A DNA stretch of 64,000 nucleotides from Kumtagia sp964244725 (GTDB taxonomy: Bacteria > Pseudomonadota > Alphaproteobacteria > Rhizobiales > Rhizobiaceae). A program made the position numbers and the translations under genes. The notes beneath the pieces were generated by a model. It had not been told where the DNA came from and searched no databases. It saw only the letters and a list, made by a program, of their open reading frames with translations. The DNA lies in NCBI GenBank assembly GCA_964244725.1, contig CAXTJQ010000003.1:124001-188000 (forward strand). The letters are read 5' to 3'. Below are positions 34,595 to 43,531 of the stretch, piece by piece (position 1 is the first letter of the stretch; each line of letters starts with the position of its first letter).

Positions 34595-35222
34595 GACTGG
34601 ACCGGACCATCGTCAGAAAGCGGATCTGCTCCTCGGGGCTGTCCTTGAATGCGCCTGTGAAGGTTGAGGTCAAGGTCGTCGAGCCTTGCTTCCGTATGCC
34701 GCGCATCGCCATGCACATATGTTCCGCCTCGATCATGACCGCGACGCCGCGAGGGTTGAGAACCTCCTGGATCACGCCTGCAATTTGCGCCGTCAGCGAT
34801 TCCTGCGTCTGCAGTCGGTGGGCAAAGATGTCCACCACCCGCGCGATCTTGGAAAGGCCGACGACCTTTCCGTCCGGCAGATAGCCGACATGCGCCTTGC
34901 CGATGATCGGCACCATGTGGTGTTCGCAATGAGAATGGAACTCGATATCGCGCACGATGACCATGTCGTCGTAGCCAGCGACCTCTTCGAAAGTGCGGCC
35001 GAGTTCGTCGGCCGGGCACATGTCGTAGCCGTTGAACATTTCGAGAAATGCCTTGGCGACGCGCTTGGGCGTGTCCCGCAGCCCCTCCCGGTTCGGATTG
35101 TCTCCCGTCCAGCGCAGCAGCGTGAGAACGGCGGCTTCGACCTCGCTTTGGCTCGGCCGGTCGGTGACCGGCCTTTCCATGAAATCGGCCTTTGGCATGG
35201 GCCGCTTGAAAATCGCATCCAT
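34584..35222 (-). CDS. folE: GTP cyclohydrolase I
   Basis: First enzyme of tetrahydrofolate synthesis, 212 residues, making 7,8-dihydroneopterin triphosphate from GTP. Zinc-site and catalytic residues appear in HSHCEHHMVPIIGK (about 110-123), VGLSKIARVVDIFAHRLQTQE and EAEHMCMAMRGI. The N-terminal 25 residues are variable. It starts ATGGATGCG, overlaps hisI at its end and is divergent from the NifU-like gene. Two small palindromes sit upstream. Gene order folE-hisI is common in Rhizobiales. Confidence 0.96.
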   Translation of the reverse strand: MDAIFKRPMPKADFMERPVTDRPSQSEVEAAVLTLLRWTGDNPNREGLRDTPKRVAKAFLEMFNGYDMCPADELGRTFEEVAGYDDMVIVRDIEFHSHCEHHMVPIIGKAHVGYLPDGKVVGLSKIARVVDIFAHRLQTQESLTAQIAGVIQEVLNPRGVAVMIEAEHMCMAMRGIRKQGSTTLTSTFTGAFKDSPEEQIRFLTMVRSSHGT

Positions 35223-35285
35223 CGATAAACTCCAACGCGGGCCAATATCCCGCTATCAATTCTGCGGGCCGGCGGCCCCTATGAC

Positions 35286-35314
35286 CGCCTTGCAAGGCGC
35301 ATGACCATTGGTCA
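35286..35314. promoter_or_regulatory. Two adjacent palindromes in the folE / NifU-like divergent region
   Basis: CGCCTTGCAAGGCG (35286-35299) is a perfect 14-bp palindrome, and TGACC-ATT-GGTCA (35302-35314) follows two bases later. They lie 64-92 bases upstream of folE. No known operator consensus is matched; they could be regulator sites. Confidence 0.35.
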
Positions 35315-35422
35315 GAGCCTTGCCGCAGCAGCCGCTTGGCCTCTATATATGGCGGAGCGGTCCATTTGAAAGATTGCCCCGTGCGGCGGCCTTTTCGCGA
35401 AACCGCGGCTGAGTGGAAAATC

Positions 35423-35869
35423 ATGATCGACGATGTCTACAATGCGAAAATTCTCGGTTTTGCCGGGAACATCGGCCGGACGGGCAGATTGCCGCGGCCG
35501 GATGCAACGGCCAGGGCGCACTCCAAATTGTGCGGCTCGACGATCACCGTCGACCTTTCCATGCGCGACGGGTTCGTCACCGATTTCGCGCATGAAGTGA
35601 AGGCGTGCGCCCTCGGTCAGGCGTCGTCGGCGATCATGGCGCAACATGTGGTCGGCGCATCGGCGCAGGAGTTGCGCGCCGTGCGCGACACGATGTCGAG
35701 AATGCTGAAGCAGAACGGGCCACCGCCGGAAGGACGGTTCGCCGACCTGAAATATCTGGAACCCGTGCGCGACTATAAGGCTAGGCATGCATCGACGATG
35801 CTGACCTTCGACGCCGTGATCGACGCGATCGAGCAGATCGAGGGGAATCGGTCTGAAACTGCGGCCTAA
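35423..35869 (+). CDS. NifU/IscU-like iron-sulfur scaffold protein
   Basis: Scaffold protein of 148 residues related to the IscU N-terminal domain. C37 (LCGST) and C62 (KACALGQASSAIM) are the first two conserved cysteines. The position of the third IscU cysteine is occupied by RHAST, so the classical three-cysteine site is incomplete, a feature I have seen in Rhizobiales relatives. I chose ATG 35423 (MIDDVYN) because the longer frame has no homology. It is divergent from folE and its stop overlaps the convergent LysR gene by four bases. Cluster transfer or storage is inferred. Confidence 0.87.
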   Translation: MIDDVYNAKILGFAGNIGRTGRLPRPDATARAHSKLCGSTITVDLSMRDGFVTDFAHEVKACALGQASSAIMAQHVVGASAQELRAVRDTMSRMLKQNGPPPEGRFADLKYLEPVRDYKARHASTMLTFDAVIDAIEQIEGNRSETAA

Positions 35870-36771
35870 GCTGCACCCTCGACTTTGATTTCCTTTCGTA
35901 GCCAGTCCGCGAACGCATTCGCCGGCTCGCTCAGTGCCTGAAAGTCGGGCGCAACGAGCCAAAAATCCCCATAAGGGGCTGATATCTCAAAAGGCTCGAT
36001 CAGCCTTTCCGCGCGTAAATCCTCGCTATTCAACTTCGTGTCGCCCAGCGCCACGCCGTGGCCGAGGATAGCGGCCTGGATGCCGAGCGCGCCGTCCGGG
36101 AACATCGGGCCGCGCGGCGCCCCCGGATCGGCGACGCCGGCCACTTCGAACCAACGCGCCCAAGCATCCCGGCCATCGTCATGCAGCAACGTATGGCGGA
36201 GCAGATCCGCCGGTTGCAGCAATGGCGGCCCGGACGCGAGGAGAGACGGCGACATGACGGGGATGATCATGGAAGCGACCAGATGTTCGCACTGAACGCG
36301 CGGCCACGAGGTCTTGGTGACGCTGAAGCGAATGGCAAGCTGCGCTTCATGGCTTCGAAATTCAACCAGCCGGCCATCGACGTCGACCACGATGTCGATA
36401 TCTGGGCGCGCTCGACGAAAGCCGACGAGACGAGGCACCAGCCACAGCCTCGCAAACATTGGCTCGACGCTGATTTTCAGCAGTGTCTGCGCAGGCTTCG
36501 CCACGATCTCGGACAGCCGCGTATCGATATCGTCGAAGCTGCGCGTCAGTTGGTCAAGCAGCCTGCGACCGGCAAAGGTGAGTTCCACCCGGCGGTGCAG
36601 CCTCTGGAAGAGCGGCTGCCGAATGAGAGTCTCCAGTTCGCGAATTTGTCGGCTGACGGCAGCTTGCGAGACGAAGAGTTCCTCCGCCGCGCGACTGAAA
36701 CTCAGCAATCTGCCCGCAGCTTCGAAACTTCGGAGAGCGGTCAGGGGCAAGCGTCCGCGCTTCATCTTCAT
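35866..36771 (-). CDS. LysR family transcriptional regulator (GcvA-like)
   Basis: A 301-residue LysR protein. The winged helix-turn-helix covers residues 8-65 (FSRAAEELFVSQAAVSRQIRELE), followed by the periplasmic-binding-like effector domain (about 90-290). The N-terminal RGRLPLTALRSFEAAGR and the SVEPMFARLWLVPRL segment match the GcvA/AmpR-like branch. The ORF opens with a TTG two codons earlier; I used ATG 36771. Nothing upstream identifies the ligand. Neighbouring YidD is divergent, but it is an unlikely target. Confidence 0.9.
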   Translation of the reverse strand: MKMKRGRLPLTALRSFEAAGRLLSFSRAAEELFVSQAAVSRQIRELETLIRQPLFQRLHRRVELTFAGRRLLDQLTRSFDDIDTRLSEIVAKPAQTLLKISVEPMFARLWLVPRLVGFRRARPDIDIVVDVDGRLVEFRSHEAQLAIRFSVTKTSWPRVQCEHLVASMIIPVMSPSLLASGPPLLQPADLLRHTLLHDDGRDAWARWFEVAGVADPGAPRGPMFPDGALGIQAAILGHGVALGDTKLNSEDLRAERLIEPFEISAPYGDFWLVAPDFQALSEPANAFADWLRKEIKVEGAA

Positions 36772-36856
36772 AACCAAGCGTTATGCGAGGACCAACTTAT
36801 ACTCGTTTGAAAAGCAAGACCAGCAGCGGTCTGTTCCCCTCCAAAGGAGAGCGGCC

Positions 36857-37459
36857 ATGTTCGAAGTTTTCGGTATCCTGGGCGACGTTGTTCGTATCGT
36901 TACCTTCCAGCCTGCCCGGATATCCGGCAACGGTCCGCCGGAAAGGGAACGTGAATGGATCGACGAAAGCTACCGCCTGCGTGAATCGCAAATGCGTTGG
37001 CGCGGCGCAGGGCGACCTGACATTGCGCCGGCGCAAGGGAACGGCCATGTATGCCGCATGAGCGATCAGGAACCGGCCATTTCGCCTCAGGGCCGCCTGG
37101 AGCATGGTCTGGAAGTTCGGACTGCCCCCAGGGGCCGCAACTTCTCCGATTCCTGGCGCAGATCGCCCGGCCGCCTGCTCGGAACCTCTGTCGTGCGCTT
37201 CTATCAGCTCACCTTATCCGGCTTCGTCGGCAACTCCTGCCGGCATCTGCCTACCTGTTCCGAATATGCCTACGAGGCGATCGCGCGGCATGGACTGTGG
37301 ACAGGTGGTTGGATGGGGTTGTTTCGCCTGATTCGTTGCGGACCTGGCGGAACGCACGGCGTCGACAACGTGCCGCTCCGACTGGAACCCGGCTATCGCT
37401 GGTTCACGCCCTGGCGTTGTTGGCGGATCGGCGCGGGAGGCCCCGAGGCGCAGCGCTAA
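36857..37459 (+). CDS. yidD: Membrane protein insertion efficiency factor YidD with N-terminal extension
   Basis: A 200-residue reading frame whose last 110 residues are YidD: FYQLTLSGFVGNSCRHLPTCSEYA (with the cysteine-rich core), AIARHGLWTGGWMGLFRLIRCGP and HGVDNVP. YidD assists YidC in membrane-protein insertion. The first 67 residues (MFEVFGILGDVVRIVTFQP...) have a strong ribosome-binding site, AAGGAG eight bases before the ATG, and continue in frame into YidD without a stop. The alternative start is ATG 37058 (MSDQEPA), giving 133 residues. I favour the long form from the ribosome-binding site. A separate small protein joined by stop loss is possible. Confidence 0.78.
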   Translation: MFEVFGILGDVVRIVTFQPARISGNGPPEREREWIDESYRLRESQMRWRGAGRPDIAPAQGNGHVCRMSDQEPAISPQGRLEHGLEVRTAPRGRNFSDSWRRSPGRLLGTSVVRFYQLTLSGFVGNSCRHLPTCSEYAYEAIARHGLWTGGWMGLFRLIRCGPGGTHGVDNVPLRLEPGYRWFTPWRCWRIGAGGPEAQR

Positions 37460-37574
37460 GCTTTGCGCCTTTACGCGCAGGTGACCCCACATTAGAACAC
37501 CGCTCGCCGCCGGACGCGTGCGGCATGTCGACCACCCGCGTTGGTATGCGGGACTGGATAGCAGGAGCCCGCAA

Positions 37575-39551
37575 ATGCCCGACTCGATCTCCCTTATGTT
37601 TCCCGATGGCTCCGTGCGCGACTACGATGCCGCGTCGACCGGCGCGCAATTGGCCGAGTCGATCTCGAAATCGCTCGCCAAGAAGGCGGTTGCCGTCGCG
37701 ATCGATGGTGAAATCCAAGATCTCTTGGACCCGTTGCGGAAATCGGGCAGGATAGAAATTCTAACGCGCGAGGACCCGCGCGCGCTGGAACTGATCCGGC
37801 ACGATACGGCGCACGTTCTGGCCCAAGCCGTGCAGGAAATCTGGCCCGGCACGCAGGTGACGATCGGCCCGGTCATCGAGAACGGCTTCTACTACGATTT
37901 CGCGCGCAACGAGCCATTCACGCCCGAGGATTTTCCCGTCATCGAAAAGAAGATGCGGGAGATTGTCGCGCGCAACGAACCCTTCACGAAGCAGGTCTGG
38001 CCGCGCGAAAAGGCGCGCCAAGTTTTTCGTGACAAGGGCGAGGCCTACAAGGTCGAACTGATCGATGCGATCCCTGAAAATCAGGATCTCAAGATTTACG
38101 ATCAGGGCGGTTGGTTCGACCTTTGCCGTGGCCCGCACATGGTTTCGACGGGCCAGATCGGCAACGCTTTCAAGCTGATGAAGGTCGCAGGCGCTTATTG
38201 GCGCGGCGACTCGAACAATCCGATGCTGGCGCGCATCTACGGCACGGCCTGGGCCGAACAGGCGCAGCTCGACGCCTACCTGCATATGCTGGAAGAAGCC
38301 GAGAAGCGCGACCACCGCAAGATCGGCCGCGAAATGGACCTGTTCCATTTCCAGGAGGAGGGGCCCGGCGTCGTGTTTTGGCATTCGAAGGGCTGGAAGA
38401 TGTTCCAGAACCTCGTGAGCTACATGCGGCGCCGCCTGAACGAATTGGATTATGAGGAAGTCAACGCGCCGCAGGTGCTCGACAAGTCGCTGTGGGAGAC
38501 ATCGGGCCATTGGGGCTGGTATCGCGACGCGATGTTCAAGGTGACGGTCGCGGGCGACGATACCGACGACGATCGCGTTTTCGCGTTGAAGCCGATGAAC
38601 TGCCCTGGACACGTCCAGATCTTCAAGCACGGCTTGAAGTCCTATCGCGATCTCCCTATCAAACTCGCGGAATTCGGCGCCGTCCACCGCTACGAGCCGT
38701 CCGGCGCGCTTCACGGTCTGATGCGCGTGCGCGGCTTCACGCAGGACGACGCGCACATCTTCTGCACGGAAGAGCAACTCGCTGACGAGTGCCTGAAGAT
38801 CAACGGCCTGATCCTGACCACCTACGCCGATTTCGGCTTCGAGGAGATCGAGGTCAAGCTTTCGACGCGGCCCGAGAAGCGTGTCGGAACGGACGCCGCG
38901 TGGGATCATGCCGAAGACATCATGAGCAACGTGCTCAAGACGATCGAAGCCGAATCGGGCGGCAAGATCAAGACGTCGATCAATCCGGGCGAGGGCGCCT
39001 TCTACGGCCCCAAATTCGAATATGTTCTCAAGGACGCGATCGGCCGCGACTGGCAATGCGGTACGACGCAGGTCGACTTCAACCTGCCGGAGCGGTTCGG
39101 CGCTTTCTATATCGGCTCCGATTCGGAAAAGAAGCAGCCGGTGATGATCCATCGGGCGATCTGCGGCTCGATGGAGCGCTTCATCGGCATCCTGATCGAG
39201 AACTATGCGGGCCATTTCCCACTCTGGTTCGCACCGCTACAGGTGGTGGTGGCGACGATCACCTCGGACGCGGACGATTATACGCGGTCCGTCGCGGCGA
39301 AGTTGAAAAAGGCGGGCCTGACGGTTGAGTCCGATCTGCGGAACGAGAAGATCAACTACAAGGTGCGCGAGCACTCGCTTGCGAAAGTGCCGGTCATCCT
39401 GGTCTGCGGTAAGCGTGAGGCGGAAGAGAATACGGTCAACATCCGCCGCCTGGGCTCTCGGGAGCAGCAGGCGATGGGCCTCGACGAGGCGATCGTTGCG
39501 CTCGTCGCGGAGGCCGTGACGCCGGATCGCCGCTCGACGCGCATTGGATGA
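37575..39551 (+). CDS. thrS: Threonyl-tRNA synthetase
   Basis: Class II synthetase of 658 residues that charges tRNA-Thr. The order is a TGS domain (1-60), the N2 editing domain with the HxxxH histidines in RHDTAHVLAQ, the catalytic core (about 245-545) with motif-type segments PMNCPGHVQIF and RVRGFTQDDAHIFC, and the C-terminal anticodon-binding domain (about 550-650). ATG 37575 has AGGAG upstream; the frame is open to 37518. A terminator-like hairpin follows the stop. The length is normal. Confidence 0.97.
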   Translation: MPDSISLMFPDGSVRDYDAASTGAQLAESISKSLAKKAVAVAIDGEIQDLLDPLRKSGRIEILTREDPRALELIRHDTAHVLAQAVQEIWPGTQVTIGPVIENGFYYDFARNEPFTPEDFPVIEKKMREIVARNEPFTKQVWPREKARQVFRDKGEAYKVELIDAIPENQDLKIYDQGGWFDLCRGPHMVSTGQIGNAFKLMKVAGAYWRGDSNNPMLARIYGTAWAEQAQLDAYLHMLEEAEKRDHRKIGREMDLFHFQEEGPGVVFWHSKGWKMFQNLVSYMRRRLNELDYEEVNAPQVLDKSLWETSGHWGWYRDAMFKVTVAGDDTDDDRVFALKPMNCPGHVQIFKHGLKSYRDLPIKLAEFGAVHRYEPSGALHGLMRVRGFTQDDAHIFCTEEQLADECLKINGLILTTYADFGFEEIEVKLSTRPEKRVGTDAAWDHAEDIMSNVLKTIEAESGGKIKTSINPGEGAFYGPKFEYVLKDAIGRDWQCGTTQVDFNLPERFGAFYIGSDSEKKQPVMIHRAICGSMERFIGILIENYAGHFPLWFAPLQVVVATITSDADDYTRSVAAKLKKAGLTVESDLRNEKINYKVREHSLAKVPVILVCGKREAEENTVNIRRLGSREQQAMGLDEAIVALVAEAVTPDRRSTRIG

Positions 39552-39558
39552 ATTGAAC

Positions 39559-39583
39559 GCGCAGGCAATCGACCTGCGCCTTT
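39559..39583 (+). terminator. Terminator-like hairpin after thrS
   Basis: GCGCAGG and CCTGCGC form a 7-bp stem around a 7-base loop directly after the thrS stop. The T-run is short (CTTTC), so it is a weak intrinsic terminator at best. Confidence 0.45.
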
Positions 39584-39619
39584 CATCCGTCTGTCACCTT
39601 ACTGATGTAACGGCTGGCC

Positions 39620-40573
39620 ATGAAACAAGTGGCTCGCCGTCGAAACGAGTTTCCGGAACTGTCCTATTCGAACGATGGCCAGCCGCGCTTAAAACGCTGG
39701 TTCATACGGTCGGTCGAAGGGCTGTCCGGCCGCGATCGATATGCGGGTCTCTATCGGATCTGGCGCGCCGAGGCCAGGAACGGCGACGGACGCCTCTTTT
39801 CACGCCTGCTCGAGTTGATCGACGTCAAGGTGCGCCATGCCGAAGCGTGGCCGCCGCAAGATCTTCCCCCCACGCCGCTGGTGATGATCGCCAACCATCC
39901 GTTTGGAATCGGCGATGGCATCGCCATCCTGTCGCTGGCCGAGAAACTCGGCCGTCCGTTCCGCGTCATGATCGCGTCGGACTTGCTCAAGATACCGGAA
40001 ATGGAGCCGTATTCGCTGCCGGTCGACTTCTCGGGCACCAAGGAGGCGCTGAAGCAGAACCTGGCGATGCGTCACGAAGCGCTCCGGCTTCTGAACGCTG
40101 GCGTGACGGTCGTAATCTTCCCGGCGGGCGGCGTCGCGACAGCGCCGAAAGTGCTTGGAACCGCGCTCGATTTGCCGTGGAAGATCTTCGTCGCCAAGCT
40201 TGTGCAGGACGCCAAGGCGTCCGTCATACCGATTAATTTCGCGGGTCAGAATGGCCGACTTTTTCATCTCGTCAGCAAACCGATGAACCTGGTGGAGAGC
40301 GACAGGCCCGTGGCCCGCTTCGTCGGCAACCTATCGCTGACCCTGCGGCTTTCGCTCCTGATCCGGGAATTCGCGCGCCTGTCCGGCCGTTCGATCGAAG
40401 CCAGGATCGGCGACACGCTTCCTTGGGAGGAGCTCCAGGCGCTGCGCGACCGCAAGGATTTGCTTGCCCGGTTGCAGCGGGAAGTGACCGCGCTGGCGCC
40501 GAAGACGGGACGGAAACCCGGTCGGCGCATGCCGAAACTGAAGTTGCCCGGCAGGCAGCGGCTGGCCGCCTGA
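39620..40573 (+). CDS. Lysophospholipid acyltransferase family protein (PlsC-like)
   Basis: Membrane-associated acyltransferase of 317 residues. The block I motif is NHPFGIGDGI (about 93-102), close to the HX4D of PlsC but with one more residue between His and Asp. VIFPAGGVATAP is the block III counterpart. It would esterify a lysolipid or another acceptor with acyl-ACP or acyl-CoA. The basic tail KTGRKPGRRMPKLK suggests membrane contact. The acceptor is unknown; lysophosphatidate or an ornithine lipid are possible. It follows thrS and is convergent with an exported protein gene. Confidence 0.82.
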   Translation: MKQVARRRNEFPELSYSNDGQPRLKRWFIRSVEGLSGRDRYAGLYRIWRAEARNGDGRLFSRLLELIDVKVRHAEAWPPQDLPPTPLVMIANHPFGIGDGIAILSLAEKLGRPFRVMIASDLLKIPEMEPYSLPVDFSGTKEALKQNLAMRHEALRLLNAGVTVVIFPAGGVATAPKVLGTALDLPWKIFVAKLVQDAKASVIPINFAGQNGRLFHLVSKPMNLVESDRPVARFVGNLSLTLRLSLLIREFARLSGRSIEARIGDTLPWEELQALRDRKDLLARLQREVTALAPKTGRKPGRRMPKLKLPGRQRLAA

Positions 40574-40580
40574 CAGCTGA

Positions 40581-41543
40581 CTAATCGGCGCCTTCGGCGG
40601 CCGACGGAACGTTCTCGTCCGCGATGACCTCGACCTCCTGGTTCTCACCCGCGGCCACGCTGAAATCGCGCTGATACAGATGATCGCGATTCTTGGCGAC
40701 GACCGTATAGTCGCCTTCGGCCAGAACCATCGAGGCGAAAGCGCCGACGCTTTCGCGGACCGAATCGCCGGACCCGGTCAACACGGACCAAGACGTGTCG
40801 GCGATCGCCTCGCCGCCGGCGGCGCGGACGAGCTTCATCGTGATCTCGGCGGCGTGATGCTCGACGGTGGCTTCGGTCAACTTTCCCGCCTCCACCTTGA
40901 TGTCGGAGCGTATGACGGCGTTGACGTTGCCGTAGGTCGAGACGACATGATAGGTCCCGGCATTGAGCCGCACGACCGAGTTGGGATTGACGTTCGGCAA
41001 GATCAGCGCGCGGTCGCCATTCGGCTTCTCCTGCGCATCGTAGATCGAGAAACGAAGCTTGTCCGCCGAGATCGGCTTGCCGCCGGCCAATTGCGCGTCG
41101 AGCTTCAATCCGCCGGCATCGAGCACCAGTTCCTCGCGCTTGGCGTCGCGCCCGACCGAAACGCGCTTGGTGGCGCCGGCGCGGCCGTAGGACGCATGAA
41201 TAAGATACTGGCCGGGCGCGAGGTCGAAGGATTGGGCGCCGCCTTGCGCGGACGCCACCAGATGCAGCTTGCCGTCCGGACCGGGCTCCGTGTCGAAGAC
41301 GCGCCAGATCATCCCGCGTGTGACCTCCGGCCCGTCTTCCATCAGCTGCGCGGCGAGCGTGATCCGCCCGAGGCCCGCGGTCGATACTGGCGAGGGCGGC
41401 TTGGCGGGCGCGAATTCGGACAGGCCGGGCATGTCGATCCGGGGTGCGCGGTCGCCGAGGTCCTGCGCAAGGACGATGCGGACGCCAGGAACGCAAACGA
41501 ACATCGCGACCATCGCGGCGCGTCGGAAAATAGCCTGCTTCAT
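40581..41543 (-). CDS. Periplasmic hypothetical protein with repeated beta-sandwich modules
   Basis: Exported protein of 320 residues with a Sec signal (MKQAIFRRAAMVAMFVCVPG...) cleaved near LAQD. The mature part has three or four units of about 75 residues, each with a short Gly-x-Tyr strand pattern such as LAPGQYLIHASYGRA, LNAGTYHVVSTYG and LAEGDYTVVAKNRD, as in carboxypeptidase-regulatory/CNA-B-like sandwich folds. No catalytic motif is visible. It lies convergent with the acyltransferase and divergent from the nitroreductase. The fold inference is moderate; the role is unknown. Confidence 0.7.
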   Translation of the reverse strand: MKQAIFRRAAMVAMFVCVPGVRIVLAQDLGDRAPRIDMPGLSEFAPAKPPSPVSTAGLGRITLAAQLMEDGPEVTRGMIWRVFDTEPGPDGKLHLVASAQGGAQSFDLAPGQYLIHASYGRAGATKRVSVGRDAKREELVLDAGGLKLDAQLAGGKPISADKLRFSIYDAQEKPNGDRALILPNVNPNSVVRLNAGTYHVVSTYGNVNAVIRSDIKVEAGKLTEATVEHHAAEITMKLVRAAGGEAIADTSWSVLTGSGDSVRESVGAFASMVLAEGDYTVVAKNRDHLYQRDFSVAAGENQEVEVIADENVPSAAEGAD

Positions 41544-41653
41544 GCCTTGTGTTGGACCTCGGCGCGGTGGCAATTTCAAGACGAATCTTTCCCGCGCAGC
41601 GAGGGCCGTCCTCGACGGCGCCCAAGCCAATCCTCGAAAATGGACATCGAACC

Positions 41654-42238
41654 ATGGCTTCGCCGATCATCGACTTCATGCTTGCCCGAAATTCGCCTCC
41701 GATTCACGAATTGACGGGCCCCGGCCCGAGCGACTCGGAAATCGTGCAGATCCTCACCGTCGCAGCTCACGTCCCCGACCATGGACGACTGGCGCCCTGG
41801 CGCTTCATTCTCTACCGGGGCGCGGCGCGCGCGGCGGTCGGGGAGGCGCTGCTTGCGCTGGCGGAGACTCTGGAAGGCCCGTTGCACGAAGGCCGCCGTG
41901 AGAAGGAGCGGACGCGCTTTTCGCGCGCGCCGCTCGTTATCGGCGTGGTCAGCAGCCCCAAGCCGCACGCCTCGATCCCGCAATGGGAGATGTTCCTGTC
42001 CGGCGGGGCGGCGGCGATGAGCCTGGTTCTGGCGGCGCAGGCGCTTGGCTTCGGCGCGAATTGGATCAGCAACTGGTACGCGGATTGCGACGAGGGCAGG
42101 CGGCTGCTTGGCCTCGCGCCGCATGAACGGGTGGTCGGCTTCATCCACATCGGAAATCACGATGGTCCGGTGCTCGAACGTCCGCGCCCGGCGGTCGAGA
42201 CGCTCTACGCGGATTTTTCCGGACCGCATCCGGCATAG
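41654..42238 (+). CDS. Nitroreductase family protein
   Basis: FMN-dependent oxidoreductase fold of 194 residues, close to the YdjA/RutE-like small nitroreductases. Marks are NSPPIHELTGPGPSD at the start, AHVPDHGRLAPWRFILY, FLSGGAAAMSLVLAAQALGFGANW and the C-terminal HIGNHDGPVLERPRP. ATG 41654 begins the homologous part. The electron acceptor or substrate is not defined. It is divergent from the periplasmic protein gene. Confidence 0.88.
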   Translation: MASPIIDFMLARNSPPIHELTGPGPSDSEIVQILTVAAHVPDHGRLAPWRFILYRGAARAAVGEALLALAETLEGPLHEGRREKERTRFSRAPLVIGVVSSPKPHASIPQWEMFLSGGAAAMSLVLAAQALGFGANWISNWYADCDEGRRLLGLAPHERVVGFIHIGNHDGPVLERPRPAVETLYADFSGPHPA

Positions 42239-42394
42239 GCGGCGGCCGCGCATCAGGGGAAGCTTGTCCGGTTCCGGCAGGCCCGGTGCTGCGAAGACTT
42301 TGCAATATCATGGTGAACGGTTCGTAAACCCTTTTGACCTACGGTCGAACTAAAGGGATCCGGACGACCATTGTCCGGTCGTTTGGCGGGTCAC

Positions 42395-43516
42395 ATGATT
42401 ATCGCGCAATTCCTGAAATGGATCGACACGGCGCGGGTGGCGGAGCGGGTTGCCGCCGCCACCGCGCTTTCGAGAGCCTATATCGACAATCAACTGCCGT
42501 TCGAGGAGCGATGCGCTGTGGAAGGCGCTTTGACGCTGCTGCTCGACGACCCGTCCGCCAAGGTGCGGCAGGCGCTGGCCGAAACGCTCTCGATGAGCCG
42601 TCATGCGCCGGCACAGATCATCAGCGCCCTGGCCTGCGACCAACCCGAAGTGGCCTGCCGGGTGATCGGCCGGTCGCCGCTGATGACCGACCTGGACCTG
42701 ATCGACCGCGTTGCGGCCGGAACCGAAGCCATCCAGACGCTGATCGCCAAACGGTCCGACCTGTCGATGGCGGTCGCGGCCGCACTGGCGGAAGTCGGCG
42801 AACCGGCGGCATGCCGCGCGCTGCTCGCCAATCCGTCGGCTGCGATCGCGACGCTCAGCTTTCGCCGCATGACCGAACGCCACGGGCACATTGCCGCGAC
42901 GCGCGATGCGCTGGTCGCCGACCGGCGGCTGCCATCGGAATGCCGGCATGCACTGGTGGAAAAACTGAGCGATGCGTTCGGCCGGTCGCCTTTCGTCGCC
43001 GCGCTTCTCGGCGCGCACCGAACCGAGCGCGTTCTGCGCGACGCCTGCGTCAAGGCCTCGCTGGCGGTCGTCGAGCGGACGCGATCCGTCGAGCATCCCG
43101 CCCTGATCGAGCATTTGCGCCTGCGCGGCGACCTGACGACCTCGTTCCTGGTTCGCGCTGTGGCGCACGGCAAGATCGATTTCTTCGGCGCCGCGATGGT
43201 CGCCCTCACGGGCCAGTCCGAACAGCGGGTGAAGTCGATTCTTTCCGGCGGCGGCGACGGGGCGGTGAACGCGCTGCTGCGGAAGGCTGGCCTGGCGGCG
43301 GCGACCCATGGAATCGTCGTCTGCGCCCTCAAGATGTGGCGCGAAGTCGCCCGCGGAAAGCGCATCGCCGGCACGCAGGAAGTATCCTGGACGATGCTGC
43401 AGGAAATCGGCCGCACCGGCGGCGCCAACGAACTCGCCAGCCTGCTGAAATCGATCCACCTCGACGCCCTGCGCGAAAACGCGCGCGGCCATGCGTTGTC
43501 CATCGCGGCTGCATAA
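42395..43516 (+). CDS. DUF2336 domain-containing protein (HEAT-like repeats)
   Basis: A 373-residue all-helical protein of the DUF2336 family, built of short repeat helices with motifs such as RVAAATALSRAY, VRQALAETLSMSRHAPAQII and CRALLANPSAAIATLSF. Such repeats usually bind other proteins. The start ATG 42395 is in frame with a TTG further up at 42371; the ATG is preferred. Function is not known. Relatives occur in alphaproteobacteria with two-component or cell-cycle genes, a weak hint. It is convergent with parE. Confidence 0.87.
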   Translation: MIIAQFLKWIDTARVAERVAAATALSRAYIDNQLPFEERCAVEGALTLLLDDPSAKVRQALAETLSMSRHAPAQIISALACDQPEVACRVIGRSPLMTDLDLIDRVAAGTEAIQTLIAKRSDLSMAVAAALAEVGEPAACRALLANPSAAIATLSFRRMTERHGHIAATRDALVADRRLPSECRHALVEKLSDAFGRSPFVAALLGAHRTERVLRDACVKASLAVVERTRSVEHPALIEHLRLRGDLTTSFLVRAVAHGKIDFFGAAMVALTGQSEQRVKSILSGGGDGAVNALLRKAGLAAATHGIVVCALKMWREVARGKRIAGTQEVSWTMLQEIGRTGGANELASLLKSIHLDALRENARGHALSIAAA

Positions 43517-43531
43517 GGCGGAGCAAACCGC

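Noticed and set aside
36857..37057. A separate small gene upstream of yidD
   Set aside because: There is no stop between it and yidD, so it is treated as an extension of YidD; a separate gene is only possible if a stop is missing through error.
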